56,644 nucleotides of DNA from Candidatus Saccharicenans sp. (GTDB taxonomy: Bacteria; Acidobacteriota; Aminicenantia; Aminicenantales; Saccharicenantaceae): the NCBI GenBank assembly GCA_030018265.1, contig JASEFX010000013.1, forward strand, positions 1 through 56,644, given 5' to 3'. The notes under the pieces were generated by a model. That model was not told the DNA's origin. It ran no database searches and saw only the letters and a list, made by a program, of their open reading frames with translations. Of the stretch, positions 1 through 8,061 are shown one piece after another; the stretch's first letter is position 1, and each line of letters starts with the position of its first letter. Both the position numbers and the translations under genes were made by a program.

Positions 1-1
1 A

Positions 2-418
2 GCTTTTCGCCTGGCCCTGGCCGCAGGAATAATCGCGCTGATAGTTCTGACCGGAGTCCTTGTTCGTCAGGGCAGGCATCAATTCCTATCAACAACTGTT
101 GCCGGGAAAGAAGCGACCACCCCTAAAAGCCAGCCAGAAAAAACCGCCGCAGAAGCCGAAATAACGGCCGGACAACCCGCTCAACCAGCTGCCGAGAAGC
201 TAACCGAAAAATTAGCAGAAACTGAGAATTCAGCCGGGTCTGCGGGTAAGAAGCAGAAAATTCGAGAAGTATTGCTTTCCGGGAAATCAACCGCCTCAGA
301 AAACGCGACTGCCCCGCAGCCGGACAGAATAGAAATGGTTTTTGTCTTACTGGAATCGTGGGTTCAGGTGGTCTGGGTTCTCGACCGGAATTTTAAGTTA
401 GAAGGAGAGAGACAATGA
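2..418 (+). CDS. Membrane-anchored protein, C-terminal part (5' end outside window)
   Basis: The open frame runs in from the window edge and ends at TGA 416-418. It encodes about 138 residues. A hydrophobic segment of about 18 residues near the visible start (around LAAGIIALIVLTGVLV) looks like one membrane helix. It is followed by a low-complexity A/E/K/T-rich stretch and a short hydrophobic tail with two tryptophans. The stop overlaps the next start as ATGA, so the two genes are translationally coupled. A single helix with a disordered linker upstream of a secretin-N-domain protein would fit an anti-sigma-factor-like protein, but the diagnostic N-terminal zinc-finger region is not in the window, so this is a guess from context only. 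Confidence 0.6.
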   Translation, partial: AFRLALAAGIIALIVLTGVLVRQGRHQFLSTTVAGKEATTPKSQPEKTAAEAEITAGQPAQPAAEKLTEKLAETENSAGSAGKKQKIREVLLSGKSTASENATAPQPDRIEMVFVLLESWVQVVWVLDRNFKLEGERQ

Positions 419-1206
419 AAAATGAGGCTAAAAGAATTAGATTATTATTAATCTTTTTTGCTGTTGTGCTTCTCTACCTGACCCCGGCTGTCATAGCCGC
501 TATTTCAGGCAACGACATCCTTCAGGCGCGGGGCAATATCAAAAAAGAGGTGATTAAACTCAAATATGTCGAAGCCGAGAATATGAAAAAACTGCTGGCA
601 CCCTTCTGGGGACCTCAGACCAGAATCAGTGTGGACTCTCAGAGCAGGGTCCTGGTCGTTTCAGATAATCCGGACAACCTGGCCAGAATCCTCGAAGCTA
701 TCAGAAAGATTGACACCAAACCAAAAGACCTGATATTTACCATTCAGTTGATTATTGCTTCAGAATCCGAAGGCCCTGTCGCCCCTGAGCTCAAAAATGA
801 TCCCCTTATCAAAGAACTGCAAAAACTTCTGCGATTCAAGGCCTATCAGCTTCTCGATGCCACCATGGTTAGAGCCTTAGACGGGCGGAAGTCATCTATA
901 ACTTTCGGCCCGAACAATCAATTCACCCTGAGCCTGGATCCGGAAGTCTCCGAAGATGGAAACCAGGGTAACATAAGAGTGCGAGTCTTTTTTGGCCAGG
1001 TCAGAGCCGAATCTATGAGGAAGGTCGAGAACACCACTCAAAGAGACTGGGTCAGCATCACTCCGGTCATCTTGATATACACCCATCTGAGCTTAAGGTC
1101 TGGAGACCGGGCAGTCGTTGGCATCTCCAGATTAAAAGAAGAGGGCCAAACAGAAGAAAACAATAAAGGGATTATAGTGATTATTACAGGGAAAATTACC
1201 GGGTAA
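415..1206 (+). CDS. Secreted protein with a secretin N-type (NolW-like) domain
   Basis: 263 residues. An N-terminal signal or anchor (residues about 8-30) is followed by a region at about 45-100 that matches the secretin short N-domain pattern: KLKYVEAENM, then a beta strand with IxVDxxSRVLVVSD, then a helix ending in IRKIDTKP. Such domains form periplasmic rings of type II/III secretion and type IV pilus secretins. The C-terminal channel-forming secretin domain is absent. The remaining 160 residues look like beta-rich periplasmic sequence, ending in a strand GIIVIITGKI. GAAGGAGAG upstream of the ATG is a good ribosome-binding site. The start overlaps the stop of the preceding membrane protein by 4 nt, so they probably work together at the envelope. 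The substrate or partner is unknown. Confidence 0.75.
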   Translation: MKNEAKRIRLLLIFFAVVLLYLTPAVIAAISGNDILQARGNIKKEVIKLKYVEAENMKKLLAPFWGPQTRISVDSQSRVLVVSDNPDNLARILEAIRKIDTKPKDLIFTIQLIIASESEGPVAPELKNDPLIKELQKLLRFKAYQLLDATMVRALDGRKSSITFGPNNQFTLSLDPEVSEDGNQGNIRVRVFFGQVRAESMRKVENTTQRDWVSITPVILIYTHLSLRSGDRAVVGISRLKEEGQTEENNKGIIVIITGKITG

Positions 1207-1296
1207 ATAACCGAGCTGTCCCTCCCAGGACCGTTTAATTACCGGGTGATCACTCCGCAAGCGCGGTCTCCGGGAAGAAATAACGACCCACAAGTA

Positions 1297-1312
1297 AGAT
1301 AATATATTATCT
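1297..1312. promoter_or_regulatory. 16-bp perfect palindrome, possible operator
   Basis: AGATAATATATTATCT is a perfect 16-bp inverted repeat about 125 nt upstream of the beta-barrel gene and 90 nt upstream of its predicted promoter. It is too AT-rich to be a stable terminator and has no loop, so a dimeric DNA-binding protein site is the simplest reading. No regulator is identified. Confidence 0.3.
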
Positions 1313-1390
1313 CCAGCGTTTCCTGAAGCCAGCCTTTCGGTCGACTAATATATGAGGAAACTGACTGGCTCCAGCCCGGGAAAAGAATTA

Positions 1391-1419
1391 TTGCTTCGAG
1401 GCTATAGAATAATTACAAT
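1391..1419 (+). promoter_or_regulatory. Promoter of the 1438 beta-barrel gene
   Basis: TTGCTT (1391-1396), a 17-nt spacer and TACAAT (1414-1419) form a sigma-70-type promoter. The predicted start is near 1426, and an AAAGGAGGT ribosome-binding site follows before the ATG at 1438. Confidence 0.55.
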
Positions 1420-1437
1420 AAAAAAAAGGAGGTAACA

Positions 1438-2091
1438 ATGAAAAAAGCTCTTGTCCTACCGATGCTGGTTTTTCTCCTGGCTGCCGCTGTCAATCCGGCC
1501 AGCGCCGGTATTACCTTCGGGTTTAAAGGCGGCCTCAATAATTCAAAAATCGTGTTCAGCCCGGCTATTGATCTGCCAGGACAGAAATACCTTCAGGGTT
1601 ACAGTTTCGGAGCTTTTCTCAGCCTTAACTTCGGACCCATCGGATTTCAACCGGAAGTCCTCTACTCCCGTCGCGGACTGGAAGCGCAGGCATTTATGGA
1701 TCCGGGGAATCCAGGTTCTCTGGCTCAGGTCAGGATTATGCTCGATTACATCGAAATTCCCCTGCTGGTCAGGTTGAATGTCATTCCGGCCGGACCCATA
1801 AAGCTTTATATCTTTGGCGGCCCCTCTTATAATTACCTTCAGAAAGCTAAGGTAAAAATCACCTTCATGGGGCAATCAGATGAAGAAGATATAAAAGAAG
1901 ATTTCAGGAGCAGCTGCCTGGCGGCCGTCGGCGGAGTTGGCCTGGATGTTAAAATTCCTCTCCTTTTCAAAATTACTGCCGACGCCCGTTATCATTACGG
2001 ACTCGGAAATATTCTTTCAGAAAACTCAGATATTCCCGGCGACAAAGCCAGAAATACCGGCTTCTCGATTCTCCTGGGAATTGGCTTCTGA
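1438..2091 (+). CDS. Outer-membrane beta-barrel (porin-family) protein
   Basis: 217 residues with a cleavable signal peptide (cut expected after NPASA, about residue 23). The mature part starts with the ITFGFKGGLNNS strand typical of PorT/OMP_b-brl_2-type small barrels. It continues with alternating amphipathic strands, for example around GPIGFQPEVLYSRRG, DYIEIPLLVRLN and KLYIFGGPSYNYL, and ends in an aromatic C-terminal strand (SILLGIGF) that would be recognised by the Bam machinery. The length is right for an 8-stranded barrel. The strong AAAGGAGGT site and its own promoter indicate a single-gene unit. The ligand or role cannot be told from sequence; porin annotation for this family is structural, not functional. 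Confidence 0.85.
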   Translation: MKKALVLPMLVFLLAAAVNPASAGITFGFKGGLNNSKIVFSPAIDLPGQKYLQGYSFGAFLSLNFGPIGFQPEVLYSRRGLEAQAFMDPGNPGSLAQVRIMLDYIEIPLLVRLNVIPAGPIKLYIFGGPSYNYLQKAKVKITFMGQSDEEDIKEDFRSSCLAAVGGVGLDVKIPLLFKITADARYHYGLGNILSENSDIPGDKARNTGFSILLGIGF

Positions 2092-2270
2092 TAAGCAAAA
2101 CCTGATTAAATTTTTTATTTAACAATCACACAGACATCAGACTTTAGAAAAGACTTATCGATAAACTTAAGGATTACTGTAATTTCTCTAAAACCTGGAA
2201 ATGCCGGTCTCATATTGAATTAGATCACGCACCCCGAAAAAGCGCATGGATAAGCAGGAGGTCCCCTCTC

Positions 2271-2861
2271 CTACATCAATACCAGCTTCCCTCCCTTCAG
2301 ATAAGCGACCAGCTCTTTTTCCTGACTCGGACAGCACATCGGGTCATCGGGTCCGTGTGTCAGGATCATAATGCGTATTCTCTGATCTTCAATCTCCAGA
2401 CTTTCTATGTTTACCCGATCTCCCAGCTCCAGATTATTGGCCTGTCTTAAGGAACGGCCATCATTCAGCAGCGCCGTGAGTTCGTAAAAATGACCGCTGC
2501 CGCCAAAGTTGGAAACCAGCACAACAGCCACATCCATCTTCCCGTCTCCGTTGAGGTCGCCGATGGCTAAATCAGCCAGCCTCAACCTGGCGTAATCTTT
2601 AAGACTGTCGCCTGCCTCATATTTGCCGTCTTCCAACCTGTAGCGTGAACCGTCACTCAGGCGGTATTCAAAGTTCTTTGCCAGTTGAATCAGATCTTCA
2701 TCTGACAATCCTGTTTTTTGAATCTTTTCGGATAAAACCGACCCGACCGAGATTAAAGTCAACCCCAGGAAAATACAGAAAAATGATTTCAGCGGATTCA
2801 AAAAAGATGATTTTTCCACGATGGTTTTTCTATTCCCCACTGTTATCCTCCAGTTTTTCAT
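2271..2861 (-). CDS. Exported protein with an FG-GAP/VCBS-like repeat unit
   Basis: 196 residues. The N-terminus is basic, then hydrophobic at about residues 25-45 (signal peptide or anchor). The middle carries LADLAIGDLNGDGKMDVAVVL, the calcium-binding DxNGDGxxD motif of FG-GAP/VCBS-type repeats, followed by SNFGGSGHFYELTALLNDG. A second half contains THGPDDPMCCPSQE with a Cys pair. One such repeat cannot make a full propeller, so the protein may be a small secreted or periplasmic domain. No Shine-Dalgarno is seen. A promoter places transcription start only about 5 nt before the ATG. Confidence 0.7.
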   Translation of the reverse strand: MKNWRITVGNRKTIVEKSSFLNPLKSFFCIFLGLTLISVGSVLSEKIQKTGLSDEDLIQLAKNFEYRLSDGSRYRLEDGKYEAGDSLKDYARLRLADLAIGDLNGDGKMDVAVVLVSNFGGSGHFYELTALLNDGRSLRQANNLELGDRVNIESLEIEDQRIRIMILTHGPDDPMCCPSQEKELVAYLKGGKLVLM

Positions 2862-2872
2862 TTCCAGAGACT

Positions 2873-2901
2873 TTTATAAACAAAAATCAAGATTTTCTCA
2901 A
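2873..2901 (-). promoter_or_regulatory. Promoter giving a near-leaderless mRNA for the 2271-2861 gene
   Basis: On the minus strand TTGAGA (2901-2896), a 17-nt spacer and TATAAA (2878-2873) are followed by 11 nt and the ATG. With a usual 6-7 nt discriminator the leader would be about 4-5 nt, too short for a ribosome-binding site. Confidence 0.5.
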
Positions 2902-3099
2902 GAGCCAGCAGCCATTCACTGCCGGTAGCCGGTAATTAACCCGCTAACCAATCAGAATGAATCCTGGCCATACTGAAATTTCTCCGGAACCTTTTGAAAT
3001 GACCGTTCGTATAAAATAATGCCATTTTATTAAAAATGCTGCTATGATAACTGCTCATTAAAATAATAAAGAAAATTTCTCATGCGAGGAGTCAGCCGT

Positions 3100-4194
3100 A
3101 TGTTCAAACTTCATCCGGCAAAAATTGAAGCTTCATTTTCCAGAATTACTTCTGTAAGCAAAGTTTTGTTCAAATGTCTCAGATACTCTGTTCTTTCCGG
3201 CCTCATCCTGGTTGTTCTGACAACTGAAATCTTCAGCCAGAGCCTTGAGCTGCCCGCAAAAAAGTGGGGGATTAGTTTTGGAAATTCAACAAACTTTACA
3301 GGAGTGCGGTTAAACTTCCGCGACCGAAACGTTGAAAGAATTTGCGGCATAAACATTACCCTCTGGAAGCCATACCGGGAAAACAGGAATTCAGTCGTCA
3401 ATGGTTTATCGCTTGGCCTGCTCCCCGGAGCTGGAGAACTGCGCGGTCTGCAAATCGGTATCCTCGGCGTGGGCACAGAAAAAAGCGCTTCTGGAATTAT
3501 CCTGGGAATCCTGGGGACCGGAAGCGGACGGAACCTTTACGGAATTAACTTAGGCGGGTTCGGAGCAGGCGCGGGCGAAAACCTGGCCGGGATAAACGTC
3601 GGGGGAATTGGACTCGGAGCCGGGAAAAACGTAACTGGACTGAACCTGGCTGGACTGGGAGTTGGTGCTGGCACCGACCTGACTGGCATCACTCTGGCCG
3701 CAGGCGGAGCGGGCGCGGGAGATAATCTGCGCGGGCTGACCCTGGCCGGGCTTGGCGCGGGCGCGGGTGAGAATATCTTCGGGGTGGTGGCGGCCGGACT
3801 CGGGGCTGGAGCCGGTGAAAATATCAAAGGCCTTGTTCTGGCCGGACTCGGAGCGGGAGCTGGAGAAAAAATAAGCGGAGTGGCCGTCGCCGGGCTGGGA
3901 ACCGGAGCGCCCGAAGTTAAAGGAGCGCTCATCTCAGGCATTTTCGCCGGCGGGAAAGATTTAACCGGACTCTTCCTGGCCGGGGGTTCCGTCAGGTTAT
4001 CCAGGGAAGGAAACCTGCGGGGTCTGGCCATAAGTTCTTTTACCTACCTCCAGGGCAACCTGCAGGGTCTGTCCCTCGGGCTGGTTAACTATGCCTGGAA
4101 AGTGGAGAAAGGATTTCAGCTTGGTTTGATCAACATAATCAAGAGCAATCCCCGGGTCACCAGAGTGCTTCCGGTAATCAACACCAGCTGGTAG
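3100..4194 (+). CDS. LA_2272-type surface protein with tandem 16-residue Gly/Ala repeats
   Basis: 364 residues from ATG 3100, chosen because GAGGAG sits 8 nt upstream; an in-frame ATG at 3082 would put that site inside the gene. A hydrophobic segment ending in the TEIFSQS region is a likely signal peptide. Residues about 113-275 are about ten tandem 16-residue units of the form NLxGLxLAGLGAGAGE, with strictly spaced hydrophobic positions and glycines. Less regular units follow, ending in GLVNYAWKVEKGFQLGLINI. This matches the LA_2272-family surface repeat proteins. The periodic pattern suggests a beta-solenoid with short coils, possibly anchored in the outer membrane. The function is unknown. 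The repeats are nearly identical at DNA level, so copy number may vary. Confidence 0.75.
   Translation: MFKLHPAKIEASFSRITSVSKVLFKCLRYSVLSGLILVVLTTEIFSQSLELPAKKWGISFGNSTNFTGVRLNFRDRNVERICGINITLWKPYRENRNSVVNGLSLGLLPGAGELRGLQIGILGVGTEKSASGIILGILGTGSGRNLYGINLGGFGAGAGENLAGINVGGIGLGAGKNVTGLNLAGLGVGAGTDLTGITLAAGGAGAGDNLRGLTLAGLGAGAGENIFGVVAAGLGAGAGENIKGLVLAGLGAGAGEKISGVAVAGLGTGAPEVKGALISGIFAGGKDLTGLFLAGGSVRLSREGNLRGLAISSFTYLQGNLQGLSLGLVNYAWKVEKGFQLGLINIIKSNPRVTRVLPVINTSW
3436..3915 (+). repeat. Tandem 48-bp coding repeats (16-aa units)
   Basis: About ten consecutive 48-nt units encode N-[LIV]-x-G-[LIV]-x-[LIV]-A-G-L-G-A-G-A-G-E variants. The most alike copies lie between about 3720 and 3880. The outer copies are more diverged, the pattern expected of repeats homogenised from the middle by slippage or recombination. 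Confidence 0.8.
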
Positions 4195-4345
4195 CTGATA
4201 TTTCAAAAAGAAAATCGCCGTCTTTGCCGATCGAATTATCTGCCGTTAATAATTAAAGAATTTACATCCAGTTGTCTTTTCTCCTGACCATCGTCGGCAT
4301 CCCGGGAGCCCTTTATCATTCTGGCCCGAAAATCTGGCCAATTTT

Positions 4346-4372
4346 TTGAATACACGGGTATATGTGTATAAT
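4346..4372 (+). promoter_or_regulatory. Promoter giving a leaderless mRNA for the DUF523 gene
   Basis: A perfect TATAAT (4367-4372) ends 5 nt before the ATG at 4378. A TTGAAT (4346-4351) lies 15 nt upstream of it, slightly short spacing. The transcription start would fall on the start codon. No ribosome-binding site is visible. Confidence 0.5.
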
Positions 4373-4377
4373 TAACT

Positions 4378-5286
4378 ATGATGGATAAACCAACTGTTGT
4401 TATCAGCGCCTGCCTCAACGGCTATTTTAACCGCTACAACGGCGGGACGGTCAGCGACGACCAGGTAAATGCTCTGAAACCAAGATTTGAATTGGTCAAC
4501 GTCTGCCCGGAAGTGGAGATCGGTCTCGGGATCCCGAGGAAGACTCTCAGCCTTTTCAGAATCGGCAACAGAATTCAGGCGATTCAAAAAGAAACCGGAC
4601 TTGACCTCACTGAAAAGCTGGCAGAATTTTCGGAAAAAAAGATCTCAACTCTACCCGATGTCGACGGATTCATACTGAAAGCCAGGTCTCCGAGCTGCGG
4701 AGTTAAAAGCGCGAAAGTGTTCGGAAATCTCGAAGGAACCAGCATTCTGGGAAAAGATGACGGCATTTTCGCCGCTACCGCGCGGAAGCTCCGGCCTCAC
4801 CTGCCTCTGATCGATGAAGGCCGGCTGAACAACCGGGGGCTTCGCTGGGAATTTCTGGCCAGGGTATACCTGCATTTTTACTTCCGGAAATCAAGCCAAG
4901 ATATAAAATCGCTGATCGATTTTCATTCAAAGGCGAAATATCTATTTATGTCGATCTGCCAGAAGGACCTGAAAACTCTGGGTCAGATTCTGGCCGCTCA
5001 TCGCAAAGGAAATTTCGAGGAAACGCTCTCTGCCTACCGACAGACCTTCTATCGCCTGCTCAGCCGGCCGATCAGAAAATCCAACCTGATCAACGCTCTC
5101 AGCCACATGTTCAGCTATGCTTCGCCTCAATTAACCCCGGCTGAGAGAAAACATTTTATAAAACTTCTTGATCAATACCGTTCGGGAGAAACTGATTTTG
5201 TAACCATCATAGAATTCCTCAGAGCCTACGGTTACAGATTTAACCTGCCCTATCTTCTCGATCAGTACCTGCTGAACATCTCCTGA
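4378..5286 (+). CDS. DUF523 and DUF1722 domain protein
   Basis: 302 residues. The N-terminal half is DUF523: VVISACLNGYFNRYNGG, NVCPEVEIGLGIPRKTL and LKARSPSCGV carry the family's conserved cysteines, suggestive of metal or cofactor binding. The C-terminal half (about 170-300) is DUF1722 (YbgA-like): FHSKAKYLFMS, then LxxALSHMFSY and LLDQYRSGE. The two-domain fusion is common in bacteria; members are sometimes found near photolyase or folate genes, but the biochemical role is not established. Here the gene stands alone, has no Shine-Dalgarno and starts at a predicted leaderless promoter. Confidence 0.85.
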   Translation: MMDKPTVVISACLNGYFNRYNGGTVSDDQVNALKPRFELVNVCPEVEIGLGIPRKTLSLFRIGNRIQAIQKETGLDLTEKLAEFSEKKISTLPDVDGFILKARSPSCGVKSAKVFGNLEGTSILGKDDGIFAATARKLRPHLPLIDEGRLNNRGLRWEFLARVYLHFYFRKSSQDIKSLIDFHSKAKYLFMSICQKDLKTLGQILAAHRKGNFEETLSAYRQTFYRLLSRPIRKSNLINALSHMFSYASPQLTPAERKHFIKLLDQYRSGETDFVTIIEFLRAYGYRFNLPYLLDQYLLNIS

Positions 5287-5434
5287 GCCGGAAAATTCCG
5301 CATGACCCGTCCTGAATAATATTCGACACAGGCAGCAGATAGATCAGGAATCACTTAACCCCGGGCTTCTTAAGCCTTCATCAGATATCATCATCCGGGA
5401 AAAAGCTTAACTCGAATGGATTTCAGATTGCCTC

Positions 5435-6067
5435 TCAGCTTTTGAGGGGCGGTGGCATGACTATTATTTTTTTACCTTTTCCGTAAAGTTCGGCCCGGCC
5501 CTGGATATAAAGAAGTCCGACCAGGGCAGCAGTGACCGCATCCAGCTCGTCAGCGGTCATTTCCCGCCATGGCTTTGTTTCTTTTCCGGATATTAGACCA
5601 AATTTTTCTGTAGCAAGCTTCTTTAGCCCGCGGGCCAGGGCTTTTCTATCCTGGCGAGCCCTGGGCAATCCCCAGACATCCTGAGCTCCGCCGGGATAAA
5701 CTTCTATCACCCGACAGCCAGCTTTTCGCATCAGACGTGCCAGATGTCTTCCCCGTGTCGTCAGCAGCCTCATGGGCCCGAGGGTGATCGGGAAAAACCT
5801 TATCCCCTTCTGTCTTAAAGCCAGGTCGCAGCTTCTGAAATGACTGCCTGTTCTATCCTCGATGCGCCGGCGTCCGGGAGGAAGGCTCAGGGGAGCATCT
5901 ATCGCCACAATTTCAGGTCTGGCGCTCTTAACCGCCTCCAGAATTTCCAGGTCAGAAAAAAGAACCGACGTGGTGATGACACCCGAACGCAGGAGGCAAA
6001 AGCCCGTAGCCCTGCGCGGAGAACCGGCCAGGTCGATTCCAGCAATGCAATATGCTGAGGTCAACAT
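5435..6067 (-). CDS. DUF429 family protein (predicted RNase H-fold nuclease)
   Basis: 210 residues from ATG 6067. The sequence opens with YCIAGIDLAGSPRRATG, the first strand and acidic residue of the DUF429 RNase H-like fold, then EIVAIDAPLSLPPGRR with a second acidic position and the conserved R-x2-D segment. Near the C-terminus comes ADELDAVTAALVGLLY, which supplies another carboxylate. Nuclease activity is predicted for the family from fold only. An upstream in-frame TTG at 6100 overlaps the stop of the neighbouring gene by 4 nt (TTGA) and is the alternative start, adding 11 residues. I prefer the ATG because family members begin just before the first strand. It is co-transcribed with the HD-GYP-like gene. 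Confidence 0.8.
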   Translation of the reverse strand: MLTSAYCIAGIDLAGSPRRATGFCLLRSGVITTSVLFSDLEILEAVKSARPEIVAIDAPLSLPPGRRRIEDRTGSHFRSCDLALRQKGIRFFPITLGPMRLLTTRGRHLARLMRKAGCRVIEVYPGGAQDVWGLPRARQDRKALARGLKKLATEKFGLISGKETKPWREMTADELDAVTAALVGLLYIQGRAELYGKGKKIIVMPPPLKS

Positions 6068-6096
6068 ACTGAAGGCAGGCAGTAATCGTAGATAAA

Positions 6097-7017
6097 TCAA
6101 TAAACCACCAGGAAAAACGCCTCCAGGACTGCTTCGGGAAAATATCTTCCCTTAAGTTTCCGAAAATCTTCCAGCAAGGCAATTTCCTCAGGACCGACCT
6201 TCACTTTTCCCTGCGCCGAGAACTTAACATAAAGCTCAGCCAGAGCGATGATCGAAGCCCCGACTGGAATGGAAGAAAGGCTCTTTTCCAGCTCGCCTGC
6301 TTTCTGCCGATAATGAACGTAATAACTTTGAAGAAGCGGTTGAACCTCGCTCAGGATGAGGGCAGCGCTTTTGAGCATCACTTTTTCCCGGTCGCTCAGT
6401 TCTAGATGGGATAGACTCTCTTTTTCCATATACTCTGCAGTCCGGCTGAAAAGCGGCAGGCAATTTTGAAGTTCCGGGATATCGCTCAGCAGCGCCGCTG
6501 ATTTGATGTTTTCTACTTCAGCTTTATTCAATTCCAGAACCGAGGCGATTTTCCCGGCCAGGTCAGCCACTTTTTCTGCTCTCGATTTCCCTTCCTCGCC
6601 GAGTTCGAGATATTTCAAAACGATGGAAAGAATCCCGACATAAGCTCTTTTTAAGTTGTAAACTTCTTTCTCTCTTTTCTCGCTCAAAATTCCCACTATC
6701 CAGGCGGTCAGCACCAGAAAAACCGCCCAGGAAATCAGAAATATATGGTCATCTCTGGTCAGGGTGAATTGAACTCCAAAAACCTGCCGGGAAAAAATAA
6801 GGTAGAGTGCCTCCAGCAGCACACAGCTCAGCGCAATAAGCACCGCCCGCTTGTGCCCCAGATAATATCCAGAAAAGATAACCGGAAGAAAGAAAAAATT
6901 CAGAAGATAAAATTTGTAATGAACCAGAATTCCGGTGGCTACTATGGCCAGCACGATGATAATGGCTATTATGGTCTCAAAGCGCTGGCTGGATGAATAA
7001 CTTTTGCCCGGACGCAT
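6097..7017 (-). CDS. Membrane protein with a degenerate HD-GYP domain
   Basis: 306 residues from ATG 7017, where GGGAGGGAAG gives a good ribosome-binding site; a longer TTG frame (7047) is less likely. The N-terminal 110 residues hold about four membrane helices, resembling sensory membrane modules. The rest follows the HD-GYP order: helices, ELNKAEVENIKSAALLSDIPE where active enzymes have LLHDIGK, later PVGASIIALAELYVKF where they have ARIIAVADxYDAL, and a final GRYFPEAVLEAFF. The His-Asp pair is Ser-Asp here, and the HHE and GYP motifs are not visible. So c-di-GMP hydrolysis is unlikely; a binding or scaffold role is inferred. It is coupled to the DUF429 gene. Confidence 0.7.
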   Translation of the reverse strand: MRPGKSYSSSQRFETIIAIIIVLAIVATGILVHYKFYLLNFFFLPVIFSGYYLGHKRAVLIALSCVLLEALYLIFSRQVFGVQFTLTRDDHIFLISWAVFLVLTAWIVGILSEKREKEVYNLKRAYVGILSIVLKYLELGEEGKSRAEKVADLAGKIASVLELNKAEVENIKSAALLSDIPELQNCLPLFSRTAEYMEKESLSHLELSDREKVMLKSAALILSEVQPLLQSYYVHYRQKAGELEKSLSSIPVGASIIALAELYVKFSAQGKVKVGPEEIALLEDFRKLKGRYFPEAVLEAFFLVVY

Positions 7018-7229
7018 CTTCCCTCCCGAGCCTTCTTCCAGACTCAAAAGTTTTTTCTATTAGCTTAATTTAATAATATTGCGGGGTCAACTGAATTTTT
7101 CTCAGGCGAAAAGGGATGCCCTTTCGAGAAGAGATCATCCGGAACCTGTTCAGCCCGGTAATAACATCCCCCTGAAAGAGCAATTAAAAACCGGGTCTAT
7201 TCGATCTGACAGGAAATATTTTTCCTCTC

Positions 7230-8039
7230 TCAGAATTTGTACTTAAGACTGACCGAGATGCTGGGCCCGGTCAACTCCCAGTCAAAATCCTTCTCCTGTC
7301 CGTCTTTGTCGATAAAAGCTAGTTTCTGGCCGACCGTGCTCGAGTCGAGGGAATCGCTCTTTATCTTAAAATTCTTAACGCTTCCTATCGGCACCCGGAT
7401 ATCCCCGCTCAGATAAAACCTGGAGGAAACTTCCAGGTCGGCGCCAACATTAGCGTGCGGGAAAATATTCCTGGCAGTGGCCACCACCTTTCTGCTTCCC
7501 TCGGAAATCTTCACCAGGTTTTCCTTCCATTCCCATTTCTCAGTTATGACCGCCCGGTTGTAATAATATCCGAGCCCGCCGCCTATATACAGGCGGAAGT
7601 TCGGCACCGGGATGTTCACCCTGAATGTCAGGTAAGCCGGTATGGAAGAAAGCGCCACCTTTCCATCCTGCGTGACTTCGATGGTAATAGTCTGTACCAC
7701 CCCCGATACTTTAAGCCCGCTTGTTAGCCTCTTGTATACAAATTCGCTTCCGAGAACCAGATAGAATTGAGGTCCGGTTCTGAATTCCAGTTCGCCTCCG
7801 GCGGAGATTATCCCGGTAATTTCGCCCAGGTTCTGACTCAATCCGGAAAGTCCCGAATTTGAAAGAAATGTGGACAGCTGTTTTAGATTCTCGTTGACCG
7901 CGGGAACATATTCTTTATTGAAAGTGCTCGAAACAGGCACATAATAAGAACCTTTAATAGAAAATGTCCACCTGGAATCGGCTCCAACAGCTGCTGTGGT
8001 TAGCGCCAGAAGTACGATCAATAGTGTTTTTATCTTCAT
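7230..8039 (-). CDS. Outer-membrane beta-barrel protein
   Basis: 269 residues from ATG 8039, which has GGAGGGCAGG just upstream; the longer frame from 8057 would place this site inside the gene. A signal peptide (cut near AVGADS) precedes SIKGSYYVPVSSTFN and alternating strands such as YLVLGSEFVYKRL, SIPAYLTFRVNIPV and FRLYIGGGLGYYYNRA. The C-terminus SISVSLKYKF ends in Phe, the usual barrel signature. It resembles OmpW/OMP_b-brl-type barrels, possibly 8-10 strands. It begins within 25 nt of the stop of the large SBBP protein and is likely co-transcribed with it, so the pair may act together at the surface. Confidence 0.8.
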   Translation of the reverse strand: MKIKTLLIVLLALTTAAVGADSRWTFSIKGSYYVPVSSTFNKEYVPAVNENLKQLSTFLSNSGLSGLSQNLGEITGIISAGGELEFRTGPQFYLVLGSEFVYKRLTSGLKVSGVVQTITIEVTQDGKVALSSIPAYLTFRVNIPVPNFRLYIGGGLGYYYNRAVITEKWEWKENLVKISEGSRKVVATARNIFPHANVGADLEVSSRFYLSGDIRVPIGSVKNFKIKSDSLDSSTVGQKLAFIDKDGQEKDFDWELTGPSISVSLKYKF

Positions 8040-8061
8040 CCTGCCCTCCGCTTTCATCGAT

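Noticed and set aside
3436-3915. CRISPR-like array of regular repeats
   Set aside because: The 48-nt units are contiguous, without spacers, and keep one reading frame of a surface protein.
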